From Pseudomonadota bacterium (GTDB lineage: Bacteria; Pseudomonadota; Gammaproteobacteria; Xanthomonadales; Xanthomonadaceae): a DNA stretch of 24,680 nt. The notes below the pieces were generated by a model. The model was given only the letters and a program-made list of their open reading frames with translations. It did no database searches and had not been told where the DNA came from. Every line of letters starts with the position of its first letter. The first letter of the stretch is position 1. The DNA lies in NCBI GenBank assembly GCA_023388955.1, contig JAEWFH010000169.1:1-24680 (forward strand). The letters are read 5' to 3'. A program made the translations under genes and the position numbers. Positions 16,663 through 23,888 of the stretch are shown here, piece after piece.

Positions 16663-17654
16663 GCCAGTCCCTCCAGGCGGCCACGGCCGTCCGAATAACG
16701 TGCCTCGGCGATCAGACCGTCCCAGCCCAGCGGACCGCGACCCAGCAGCCCGGCGAGTGCCATGGTGTTGAGCGTGCGCCCCTCGACCGCCCGCAGCGAC
16801 TCCTCGACCAGCTCCGGGTGGCACACCAGCACCACGTCGCAGCCGGCGTCCAGGTGCAGGTCGACGCGCTGCTTGATGCCGCCGGCCGAGAACGCCGCGG
16901 CCATGCCGATGTCGTCGGAGAACACCACCCCGCGGAAGCCCATCTCGCCGCGCAGGATGTCCTCGATCCACACCCGCGAATACCCCGCCGGCTCCGGCGC
17001 CACGGCCGGATAGGCGACGTGCGCCATCATCACCGCGTCGGCACCGGCGTCGATGCCGGCGGCGAAGGGCACCAGGTCCAGCGCCCGGATCTGCTCCAGG
17101 CTGCGCGGATCGACCGCGTCGTCGTGGTGGGTGTCCTCGAGCACCGACCCGTGGCCGGGGAAGTGCTTGAGCGTGGCGGCCATCCCGGCCGCGTGCATGC
17201 CGCGCACGTAGGCGCGGGTGAATTCGGCCACCACTTCCGGCTCGGCATCGAAGGCGCGGTCGCCGATGGCGCGGTTGCCACGGCCCAGGTCGACCACCGG
17301 GGCGAAGCTCAGGTCCACGCCGCTGGCGCGGACCTCGCTGGCCATCACCCAGGCGTGCTCGGTGGCCAGGGCCAGGGCGGCCTGCGGGTCGTCGCGGTAC
17401 TGCCGGCCAAAGCGCTCCAGCGGCGGCAAGGCGCTGTAGCCCTCGCGGAACCGCTGCACCCGGCCGCCTTCCTGGTCGACGCAGAGGAGCTGCGGCCGCG
17501 GCGCGGCCTCGCGGATCGCCTGCGACAGCTCGGCGACCTGGGCGCGGGAAGCGAAGTTGCGGGTGAACAGGATCACGCCGGCGCAGGCATCGTGCTGCAG
17601 CCAGTCGCGCTCCTGGGCGGTGAGTTCAGTGCCGGCAATGCCGATCACGAGCAT
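16659..17654 (-). CDS. nagZ: beta-N-acetylhexosaminidase NagZ (GH3)
   Basis: Cytosolic glycoside hydrolase that removes GlcNAc from GlcNAc-1,6-anhydroMurNAc-peptides during peptidoglycan recycling. The 331-residue product matches Gram-negative single-domain NagZ in length. It carries CVDQEGGRVQR (58-68), KHFPGHG (163-169), the acid/base Asp-His dyad in DTHHD (Asp174, His176), and FSDDIGM with the nucleophile Asp at 247 or 248. No signal peptide is present. GGAG lies 8 nt before the ATG. hpt overlaps its last codon (ATGA), so translation is coupled. In bacteria with an inducible AmpC, NagZ products also control beta-lactamase; no ampC or ampR is visible here. Confidence 0.95.
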   Translation of the reverse strand: MLVIGIAGTELTAQERDWLQHDACAGVILFTRNFASRAQVAELSQAIREAAPRPQLLCVDQEGGRVQRFREGYSALPPLERFGRQYRDDPQAALALATEHAWVMASEVRASGVDLSFAPVVDLGRGNRAIGDRAFDAEPEVVAEFTRAYVRGMHAAGMAATLKHFPGHGSVLEDTHHDDAVDPRSLEQIRALDLVPFAAGIDAGADAVMMAHVAYPAVAPEPAGYSRVWIEDILRGEMGFRGVVFSDDIGMAAAFSAGGIKQRVDLHLDAGCDVVLVCHPELVEESLRAVEGRTLNTMALAGLLGRGPLGWDGLIAEARYSDGRGRLEGLA

Positions 17655-17711
17655 GCGGGGACTCCAGGCGGTGCCACGCGGGCGGCCGCTGATTGTCGCG
17701 CAAACCGCGCC

Positions 17712-18203
17712 CTACCGGGGCCAACGGGTATACGGGGCCGTGGCCAGGGCCAGGTTGTAGTAGCGGGTGTCGTGGGTGACTTCCTCGCCCAGCCAGCCGG
17801 GGCGCTCGAAGTGCTCGTCGACGCTGCCCAGCTCGACCTCGGCCACCACCAGGCCGGCGTTGTCGCCCAGGAACTCGTCGATCTCCCACAGGTGCCGGCC
17901 ATGGCGGACCAGGTGGCGGCGCTTGTCGATGCTGCCGCCCACGCACAGCGCCAACAGCGCCCGCGCATCGGACTCCGGGACCGGGTAGTCGAACTCCTGC
18001 CGGCTGGGGCCGATCTCGACCGACTTGATGTTCAGCCACGCCTGTTCGCCGGAAATCCGCACCCGGACCGAAGACCGCATCGCGCCCGAGTCCAGGCTGG
18101 CGGAATCATTGAGGTAGCCCTGCGCCATCGGCAGCACCTCATGGGCGGCCGCGCGCCAGGCATCGCCGGTGACCAGGAACTTGCGCTCGACCTCGATCGC
18201 CAC
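17712..18203 (-). CDS. CYTH domain protein (triphosphate tunnel metalloenzyme)
   Basis: Single-domain CYTH protein, a fold whose members hydrolyse triphosphates such as tripolyphosphate or thiamine triphosphate, or act as class IV adenylate cyclases. The 163-residue product has the diagnostic ExExK motif near its start (EVERK; Glu4, Glu6, Lys8). It also has RSSVRVRI (43-50), WLNIKS (56-61), WEIDEF (106-111) and VVAEVEL (119-125), which supply the tunnel's charged residues. No CHAD domain is attached. Start is GTG at 18201-18203, with GGAGAG in the last codons of rlmD upstream and only a 3-nt gap. The actual substrate is undetermined; tripolyphosphatase is the commonest activity among short bacterial CYTH proteins. 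Confidence 0.88.
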   Translation of the reverse strand: MAIEVERKFLVTGDAWRAAAHEVLPMAQGYLNDSASLDSGAMRSSVRVRISGEQAWLNIKSVEIGPSRQEFDYPVPESDARALLALCVGGSIDKRRHLVRHGRHLWEIDEFLGDNAGLVVAEVELGSVDEHFERPGWLGEEVTHDTRYYNLALATAPYTRWPR

Positions 18204-18206
18204 GCT

Positions 18207-19559
18207 TTACTCTCCGGGCTCGAACAGCGCGATCGACTCCACGTGCCCGGTGTGCGGGAACATGTCCATCACCCCGGCGGCGCGCAGCTTCCAGCCCTTC
18301 TCGTTGACCAGGAAGCCGGCATCGCGCGCAAGCGAGGCCGGGTGGCAGCTGACGTAGACGATCCGCTTGAACTGCTCCAGCGGAAGCTCGGCAAGTACGA
18401 AGTCGGCGCCCGAGCGCGGCGGGTCCAGCAGCAGCCGGTCGAAGCCCTCGCGCATCCACGCCTCGCCCGACAGGTCCTTGCCCAGGTCGGCGGCGAAGAA
18501 GCGCGCATTGGCAATCCCGTTGCGCTCCGCGTTCGCGCGTGCGCGGGCCACCAGCCCGGCCTCGCCCTCGACCCCGACCACCTCGCGCACCGACCGCGCC
18601 AGCGGCAGGGTGAAGTTGCCCAGGCCGCAGAACAGGTCGAGCACGCGGTCCTGCGCTCCGGCCCCGAGCAGGTCCAGCGCGCGCTCGATCATCCGCCCGT
18701 TGAGGCCCGCGTTGACCTGGATGAAGTCCAGCGGCTGGAAGGCGAACGACAGGTCCCACTGCGGCAGGCCGAAGGCGAGTTCCGGCGCCTGCGGCCACAG
18801 CGGATGCACGCTGTCGACACCCCCGGGCTGCAGGAAGATGGCGAAGCCGTGCTCCTGCCCGAAGGCCACCAGCCGCTCGCGGTCGCCCTGCGACAACGGC
18901 TCCAGGTGGCGGAAGGTCAACGCCACGCCGCTGAAGTCGGCGGTGGGCTCCCCGGCGATGAACTCGATCTGCGGAATCTGGCTGCGCGCCTCCAGGCTGT
19001 CGACCAGCGTGGCCAGTACCCCGACCTTTTCCCCCACCTGCGGGATGACCGTGTGGCAGTGCTCGATCTCGGCGACGAAGCGCGGATCACGCTCGCGGAA
19101 CCCGACCAGGGTGCGGCCCTTCTTCTCCACCCGGCGCACCGAGAACCGGCCCTTGCGGCGGTAGCCCCAGGCCTGGTCCACCAGCGGTTCGAGCACCCGC
19201 TCGGGCGTGACGTGGCCGATGCGCTGCAGGTTCTCCAGCAGCACGTGCTGCTTGGCGAGGATCTGCTGCCCGCCCTCCAGGTGCTGCAGCGAACACCCCG
19301 AGCAGATGTCGTAGTGGCGGCAGCGCGGCTCCACCCGGTGCGGCGAGGCTTCGAGCACCTCGACCACCTGTGCCTCGTCGAAGCTGCGGTGGCGCCGCGT
19401 CTGCACCGCCATCACCCGCTCGCCGGGCAGGGCGCCGGTGACGAACACCGCCTTCCCCAGCTGGCCGGGCTCTCCCGACGGACGATGGGCGACGCCCCGA
19501 CCGTCGTGGGTCAGGTCGGTGATCCGGGCTTCAAACGGGGTCTTGTCGATGCGGGCCAT
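18207..19559 (-). CDS. rlmD: 23S rRNA (uracil-1939-C5)-methyltransferase RlmD
   Basis: SAM-dependent methyltransferase that makes m5U1939 in 23S rRNA. The 450-residue product has an N-terminal TRAM domain (about 1-65). The [4Fe-4S] ligands are Cys80, Cys86, Cys89 (CRHYDICSGCSLQHL) and Cys168. The SAM-binding motif is DLFCGLGNF (308-316), followed by LLLDPPRSG (376-384) and SCHP with catalytic Cys405. The full iron-sulfur set distinguishes it from RlmC/TrmA-type relatives. ATG ending at 19559 gives the family N-terminus; upstream in-frame sequence passes through the REP-like hairpin and is not coding. The CYTH gene follows after 3 nt. Confidence 0.94.
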   Translation of the reverse strand: MARIDKTPFEARITDLTHDGRGVAHRPSGEPGQLGKAVFVTGALPGERVMAVQTRRHRSFDEAQVVEVLEASPHRVEPRCRHYDICSGCSLQHLEGGQQILAKQHVLLENLQRIGHVTPERVLEPLVDQAWGYRRKGRFSVRRVEKKGRTLVGFRERDPRFVAEIEHCHTVIPQVGEKVGVLATLVDSLEARSQIPQIEFIAGEPTADFSGVALTFRHLEPLSQGDRERLVAFGQEHGFAIFLQPGGVDSVHPLWPQAPELAFGLPQWDLSFAFQPLDFIQVNAGLNGRMIERALDLLGAGAQDRVLDLFCGLGNFTLPLARSVREVVGVEGEAGLVARARANAERNGIANARFFAADLGKDLSGEAWMREGFDRLLLDPPRSGADFVLAELPLEQFKRIVYVSCHPASLARDAGFLVNEKGWKLRAAGVMDMFPHTGHVESIALFEPGE

Positions 19560-19589
19560 GGAGAACGTTACTTCACGAAACCGCCCATT

Positions 19590-19630
19590 GTAGGGCGCAA
19601 TAGCCGCCGCCCGCGGCGGCATATTGCGCC
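19590..19630 (+). repeat. REP-like element, copy 1
   Basis: Begins with GTAG (19590-19593), then a long imperfect palindrome. GGCGCAATA (19594-19602) and GCCGCCG (19603-19609) pair with CGGCGGC (19614-19620) and TATTGCGCC (19622-19630), around a CCCG loop with one unpaired A. The 16-bp stem is far longer than expected by chance. A GTAG tetranucleotide ahead of a palindrome is the known hallmark of REP elements in pseudomonads and Stenotrophomonas. There is no T run, so it is not a standard terminator. It lies 31 nt upstream of the rlmD start. Confidence 0.65.
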
Positions 19631-19706
19631 GCATGGCGACCCGCGACACACCCCCAAAAAGGCCGGACACGCGGCGGACGGCACGGTGTGTCGTTGCCTG
19701 GCATCC

Positions 19707-19740
19707 GGCACAATACGGCGTTCCGCCTGTTGCGCCCTAC
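19707..19740 (-). repeat. REP-like element, copy 2, inverted
   Basis: Read on the minus strand it begins GTAGGGCGCAACA. It continues through a small inner stem (GGCG / CGCC) and ends TATTGTGCC, pairing imperfectly with the first arm. Its first 11 nt (GTAGGGCGCAA) are identical to copy 1, in opposite orientation. It starts 1 nt after the stop codon of the ydbL-like gene, so the two copies together nearly fill the ydbL-rlmD gap, heads outward. Confidence 0.6.
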
Positions 19741-19741
19741 G

Positions 19742-20350
19742 TTATTTCTGTTTCCAGCTCCCACCCTGCTGGTACCACCACCCCGCGCGCGCACTGGCAA
19801 TCCACTGCTGCGCGAACACCTCGCGGATGCGCGGCTCCCACTCCGGGTGGCCGTTGGCGACCGCGATCTCCCGGTAGACCGCCTTGCGGTCGCGGTTGTC
19901 GTCGGCGACCGCCTGCTGGATCGACGCACGGTCACGCAGTGGCAAGGCCGAGGCATCGCGCACGACGATCGTGCCGTCGGCGGCGAAGCCCAGGGCGCCG
20001 GCCTCGAAGCCGGCGCGCAGGCTCGAGTCGAAGCGCTGCGCCATGCGCGACTGGATCGCCTGGATGCTCGGGGTGCGGATGGTGATGTCCGGGGTCTGCG
20101 CGTAGGCGCTGCCGATGCCGGCCAGCGCGTACCAGTCGACCCGGCCGGCGAGTTCGCCCAGCGTCGGCCACTGCATCGATGCACCGGGATCACCGTCGCC
20201 CGGGAGGGCCTCCCCGGTGCCCTCGCCGACGACGCCCTCGACGAACTCGCGCGCGGCCTCGCGGGCCTCGGCAGCGGGGAAATAGACGTTGATGGTGACG
20301 CACGCGGTGGCGGCCACGGCGACCAGGGGAAATGCGATCCAGCGACTCAT
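19742..20350 (-). CDS. ydbL: YdbL-like (DUF1318) lipoprotein
   Basis: The 202-residue product has a short signal sequence ending in a lipobox-like ATAC (Cys17), followed at once by VTINVYFPAAEA (18-29). Its C-terminal half (about 85-202) is a DUF1318/YdbL-like domain: DNRDRKAVYREIAVANG, IREVFAQQWIASARAGWWYQ and the end GGSWKQK parallel E. coli YdbL. E. coli YdbL is only about 108 residues and is periplasmic rather than lipidated. There it works with YdbH and the lipoprotein YnbE in outer-membrane lipid homeostasis. This protein may combine YnbE-like and YdbL-like parts (inference). GGAGGC lies about 6 nt before the ATG, and the ydbH-like gene ends 29 nt upstream, so the two form an operon. 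Confidence 0.8.
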   Translation of the reverse strand: MSRWIAFPLVAVAATACVTINVYFPAAEAREAAREFVEGVVGEGTGEALPGDGDPGASMQWPTLGELAGRVDWYALAGIGSAYAQTPDITIRTPSIQAIQSRMAQRFDSSLRAGFEAGALGFAADGTIVVRDASALPLRDRASIQQAVADDNRDRKAVYREIAVANGHPEWEPRIREVFAQQWIASARAGWWYQQGGSWKQK

Positions 20351-20379
20351 TGCCTGCCTCCAGGGGTCCTGTGCGTACC

Positions 20380-22413
20380 CTACTCGACCACGGGTTTCAC
20401 GTCGCCCTTGCCCAGCGCGGCCAGCCGCTCGACCAGGGTGGGCCAGTCGACCCGGCGGTTGTAGCCGACCACCGACAGGTGCGGCAGCCCCGAGCCGGCC
20501 ACGATCACGAAGCCGCCGTTCGCCGCCGGCCGCAGGCCCTGCATGTCGCAGACTTCGTCGCGCAGCACGCAGCCGATGCCGATGCGCGAATAGCGGAAGT
20601 CGTCGAACAGCCCGATCAGCTGGCCCTGCAGGCTGCTCACCAGCGAGGCGTCACCCACGCTGGAGATGTCCTGTACCGCACGCTGGCTGATCCGGCGCCG
20701 GTCCGGATGGGCCGGGTCGGTTTCCAGCCAGGCATCGAATGCCACCGGTTGCCAGTCGATCAGGCGCAGGCCGTCGATGCGGCCGTCCAGGCGCCCGGTC
20801 ACCCCGCCCACGTCGAGCACGCCGGTCAGCGCGGCCAGGTCGATGTCCTCCAGGCGGACGTCGGCCGTGAGCGTGGGCGCGACGCCGAAGGGCCGCTCCA
20901 TCGACAGCCCGGAGGCATGCACCCGCCCATCGAACAGCCCGACTTCCAGGCCGCCGGCCAGCTCCAGCCGGTCATCCGCATACCGGGCCCGTGGAATGCT
21001 GCCGCTGAGCGTGCCGGTGAACGCCGGCCAGTCCAGTGCGGCCGCCAACGTGCCCACGTCGAGGGTGTCCAGCGCGAGGCCGAACTCCAGTTCCATTGAG
21101 CGGCCGGCGTCCGGCGGGCGGACCCTGAAATGGTCCAGTCGTGCCTGCCCCTGGAGCAGTTCCACCGTGGCCGGCGCGGCCAGCCGGAGTTCGCCCCCGG
21201 CGCTGTGCAGCGGCAGTCGCGCCGGACCGAATCCGATCGCATGCAGGTGCCCGCCACGCCAGGCCAGCACTCCCTGCTCCCCGGTATCCCGGGACAGGCG
21301 CAGGTCCGCCTCCAGCCCGTCGAACCCGAACCGCCCGCGCCCGTCGGCCAGGTCCACGCCGTCCAGTACCAGGTGCGCGCCCCACAGTCCGCCCCGGGCC
21401 AGGGACAGCGAACCGTGCGCCGCACCGGACAACTGCATTCCGCCCAACCCGGCCACGCCCAGCAGGCCGTCCAGGTAGTGCGTGCCGACGGGCGCCAGGT
21501 CCGGTGCGTCCAGCGCCACGTCCACCACCGGTGGGACACCGGTGGACAGGCGGGCGCTGCCCCGCAGGGACAGGACCCCCGGATCCAGCCAATGCCAGGC
21601 CGGCAGGACCCAGCCCCCGGGTCCGCTGCGGGCCTCCACCGCCAGCGCGATGTCGCGGCCGTCCAGGGCAAGGTAGGCCGGCCCCAGCAGCAGCCCGCCG
21701 CCGGACAGCCGGCCTTGCAGACGGAAATCCGGGTACTCGCCGAACCGCGCCTGCAGGTCCAGCCGCGCCTCCAGGCCCTCGCCGGCGAAGCGCCCGTCGC
21801 TGCTGTCGAAGCCTGCGCCGTCCAGTTCCACCTGCCCCGCAAGACCCGGCACGCCGGCTTCCGGCGTGTGCAGCTCGAGGCGCCCGGCACCGCTACCGGC
21901 CGTCAGCACGCCTTCCGGCCAGGCCGTGGCCAGCAGTTGCTGCAGCCACGCCAGCGGTACCCCGGCCAGGTCGATCGACCACAGGTCCGGGCGTGCCGCA
22001 TCGCGCGCCAGCGCCACGCGGGTGCCGCCTCCGTCGAGGATCGCGCGCAGATCACCCTCTTCCAGCGCCACCGACAGGTCCATCGGGGCACCGCCCGCCA
22101 GCACCGGTCCGGCGCAGGACCAGTGCCCAGCGGGTCCGCGCCGAAGCCGGCAGTGCCAGTCGACGCCGTGCAGCGTGTAGCCCAACGCGGCGTCCAGGGT
22201 CGCGGCACGCAGCCGCAATTCGCCGTGGTCACGTCCTGCCGGCCACTCCAGCCGGACCTGCACCCCGTCCAGCGTGGCTGCCGCGGTCTCGATTCGCTCG
22301 ATGCGTGCCTCGGCCACCTGGCCCCAGGCCGCCCCGCACGCCAGCCACGCGCACAGCCCCAGTGCCACGGCGCGGGCGGTGGCATGTGGCCCGGGTAAGA
22401 TCCAACGCATCAT
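20380..22413 (-). CDS. AsmA/YdbH-like envelope protein
   Basis: Large predicted periplasmic protein with an N-terminal signal or anchor (hydrophobic AVALGLCAWLACGAAWG). The remainder of its 677 residues is dense in short amphipathic beta-strands (LxLxLxG patterns), as in AsmA-like bridge proteins. The C-terminal domain has ISQRAVQDISSVGDASL, a conserved-looking Cys pair (615 and 622) and GSGLPHLSVVGYNRRVDWPTL. The link to YdbH, one of the three E. coli proteins implicated in intermembrane phospholipid transport, rests mainly on the adjacent ydbL-like gene and overall form. It is shorter than E. coli YdbH (about 880). ATGs ending at 22425, 22413 and 22410 are all possible starts. The divergent response-regulator gene begins 35 nt away. 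Confidence 0.65.
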   Translation of the reverse strand: MMRWILPGPHATARAVALGLCAWLACGAAWGQVAEARIERIETAAATLDGVQVRLEWPAGRDHGELRLRAATLDAALGYTLHGVDWHCRLRRGPAGHWSCAGPVLAGGAPMDLSVALEEGDLRAILDGGGTRVALARDAARPDLWSIDLAGVPLAWLQQLLATAWPEGVLTAGSGAGRLELHTPEAGVPGLAGQVELDGAGFDSSDGRFAGEGLEARLDLQARFGEYPDFRLQGRLSGGGLLLGPAYLALDGRDIALAVEARSGPGGWVLPAWHWLDPGVLSLRGSARLSTGVPPVVDVALDAPDLAPVGTHYLDGLLGVAGLGGMQLSGAAHGSLSLARGGLWGAHLVLDGVDLADGRGRFGFDGLEADLRLSRDTGEQGVLAWRGGHLHAIGFGPARLPLHSAGGELRLAAPATVELLQGQARLDHFRVRPPDAGRSMELEFGLALDTLDVGTLAAALDWPAFTGTLSGSIPRARYADDRLELAGGLEVGLFDGRVHASGLSMERPFGVAPTLTADVRLEDIDLAALTGVLDVGGVTGRLDGRIDGLRLIDWQPVAFDAWLETDPAHPDRRRISQRAVQDISSVGDASLVSSLQGQLIGLFDDFRYSRIGIGCVLRDEVCDMQGLRPAANGGFVIVAGSGLPHLSVVGYNRRVDWPTLVERLAALGKGDVKPVVE

Positions 22414-22448
22414 CCGCCGGAGCATAGCCGCGCACGGACGCCTGCCCG

Positions 22449-23147
22449 ATGAACCCCGACACCTTCCTGCCCCGTTTGCTGCTGGTCGAGGACGACCCCA
22501 CCAGCCGAGCCTACCTCGCCCATGCGCTGGAGGCGTTGCCTGCGGTCGTGGACCAGGCGGCGGACGTGGCGGGCGCAATGGCGCTGGCTTCGACGGGACG
22601 CCACCAGGCCTGGCTGCTGGACGCGAACCTGCCCGACGGGGATGGCGCCTCCCTGCTGGCCGGGCTTCGTGCCATGGACCCGGGCGTCCCGGCGCTGTGC
22701 CATACCGCAGCCGGGGACGCGTCCACGCTGGTACGCCTGGGCGCGCAGGGTTTCGACGAGGTCATCACCAAGCCGGTTGCGGCCGACGCACTGCGCGAGG
22801 CGGTGCGACGCCACCTGCCGGCCACGTCCCTGCGCGTTGCCGACCAGCCGCTGCGCTGGGACGACGCCTCGGCAACGCGCGCACTCAACGGACAGCGCGC
22901 ACACGTCGATGCGCTGCGCCGCCTGTTCCTGGACGAGCTCCCCGGCACGCGTGCCCGGATCCGCCAGGCACTGGCCGCCGGGCGCCCGGAGGACGCCGGC
23001 GCCGAGCTGCACAAGCTGCGGGCCAGCTGCGGATTCGTCGGCGCGCAGCGCCTGGCCGGGGCGGTGCAGGCCCTGCAACGCGCACCGGGGAACAAGCAGT
23101 TGCTGGCGCGCTTCGAAGCCGCGGTCGACGAGCTGTCGACGCCCTAA
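22449..23147 (+). CDS. response regulator with REC and Hpt domains
   Basis: Two-domain phosphorelay protein of 232 residues with no DNA-binding or enzymatic output. The receiver (about 8-122) has acidic pair Glu15/Asp16, phospho-acceptor Asp58 in LLDANLPDGDG, Thr86 and Lys108 (ITKPV), all intact. The C-terminal part (about 138-230) is a four-helix Hpt-like domain with AELHKLRASCGFVGA, phosphorylatable His at 188. The usual HxLKGSS-type context is altered to HKLRASC. It could shuttle phosphate between its own receiver and an external partner; no histidine kinase is adjacent. The Shine-Dalgarno is weak (GGACG). It is divergent from the ydbH-like gene and its stop overlaps that of recO by 4 nt. 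Confidence 0.88.
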   Translation: MNPDTFLPRLLLVEDDPTSRAYLAHALEALPAVVDQAADVAGAMALASTGRHQAWLLDANLPDGDGASLLAGLRAMDPGVPALCHTAAGDASTLVRLGAQGFDEVITKPVAADALREAVRRHLPATSLRVADQPLRWDDASATRALNGQRAHVDALRRLFLDELPGTRARIRQALAAGRPEDAGAELHKLRASCGFVGAQRLAGAVQALQRAPGNKQLLARFEAAVDELSTP

Positions 23148-23884
23148 ACGCTCCCGCCGGACGGCGTGCGAGCCGGCAGCCCGGCCAGCATCTCCCACGA
23201 CTTCAACCCGCGCGGTCCCAGGTGGAAGGCCAGCACCGCACGCAGTGCGTGGCGCAGCCCGGCGAGGTCGCCGGCTTCGGGGAACACGTCGGCGGCGAGG
23301 GCCAGCAACCCGCGTCCGGTCGCGGCCTGGCGGCGGTCGCTCGCGCCGCGGTCGCTGGACATCCGCACCGGCCCGGACTCCGGGTCCACCCGGTATCGCG
23401 CCGCCGGATCGACCGGCCTGCCGCCGGCATCCAGGCCCCAGTCGAAACCGATCCCCAGGGTGTCCAGCAGGTCGCGCTCGTAGCGGCGCAGCGTCCACGC
23501 CAGGGACTCGCCTTCGCGCAGGCGCTGGCGGGTGTTGGCATAGGCCAGGAACAGCTCCGGCAGCGGGTCGCCCCGCGGCACCAGCCGCAGCGTCAACTCG
23601 TTGAGGTAGAACGCCGAGGCCATCGCATCGCCGACCAGCCACGGCGCGGCGTCCATCGCCTCCGCCCCGCGCAACTGGGCGAGTTCGCCGTGCTGGACCG
23701 CATCGAAGCGGATCGACTGCAGTGGCTGCAGCGCCGCCCGCAGCGCATGCCGCTTCGGTCCCTGCACCCCGCGCGCCACCAGGCCGACCCGGCCATGGTT
23801 GGCACTGAGCACCTCCACCAGCAGGCTGGTCTCGCGCCAGGCCCGGGCATGCAGCACGAATCCCGGTTCACCCGAGATCCTCAC
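23144..23884 (-). CDS. recO: DNA repair protein RecO
   Basis: RecF-pathway mediator that binds SSB-coated single-stranded DNA, anneals complementary strands and with RecR loads RecA. The 246-residue product (E. coli 242) starts with the OB-fold segment GFVLHARAWRETSLLVEVLSA and continues GRVGLVARGVQGPKR. A helical middle contains FYLNELTLRLVPRGDP and the region RRYERDLLDTLGIGFDWGLD. No zinc-finger cysteines are present, as in other gammaproteobacterial RecO. The start is GTG at 23882-23884, four nt after the era stop, giving the conserved era-recO coupling. The last codons overlap the 3' end of the opposing response-regulator gene. Confidence 0.94.
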   Translation of the reverse strand: MRISGEPGFVLHARAWRETSLLVEVLSANHGRVGLVARGVQGPKRHALRAALQPLQSIRFDAVQHGELAQLRGAEAMDAAPWLVGDAMASAFYLNELTLRLVPRGDPLPELFLAYANTRQRLREGESLAWTLRRYERDLLDTLGIGFDWGLDAGGRPVDPAARYRVDPESGPVRMSSDRGASDRRQAATGRGLLALAADVFPEAGDLAGLRHALRAVLAFHLGPRGLKSWEMLAGLPARTPSGGSV

Positions 23885-23888
23885 TGCG

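Noticed and set aside
17694..17711. GTAGGGCGCGG...GCGC on the minus strand at the CYTH gene stop, resembling the REP head
   Set aside because: It shares only the first nine bases with the 19.6-kb elements, and the rest does not form a matching palindrome. The TAG is part of the stop codon, so chance is a sufficient explanation.
19594..19630. Reading the long hairpin upstream of rlmD as a rho-independent terminator
   Set aside because: Neither strand has a T run after the stem, and the GTAG head plus a partner copy fits a REP-type repeat better.
16584..19877. An open frame of about 1,100 codons on the plus strand
   Set aside because: It runs antisense through hpt, nagZ, the CYTH gene and rlmD, all with clear catalytic motifs. 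It has no recognisable domain and no good ribosome site.
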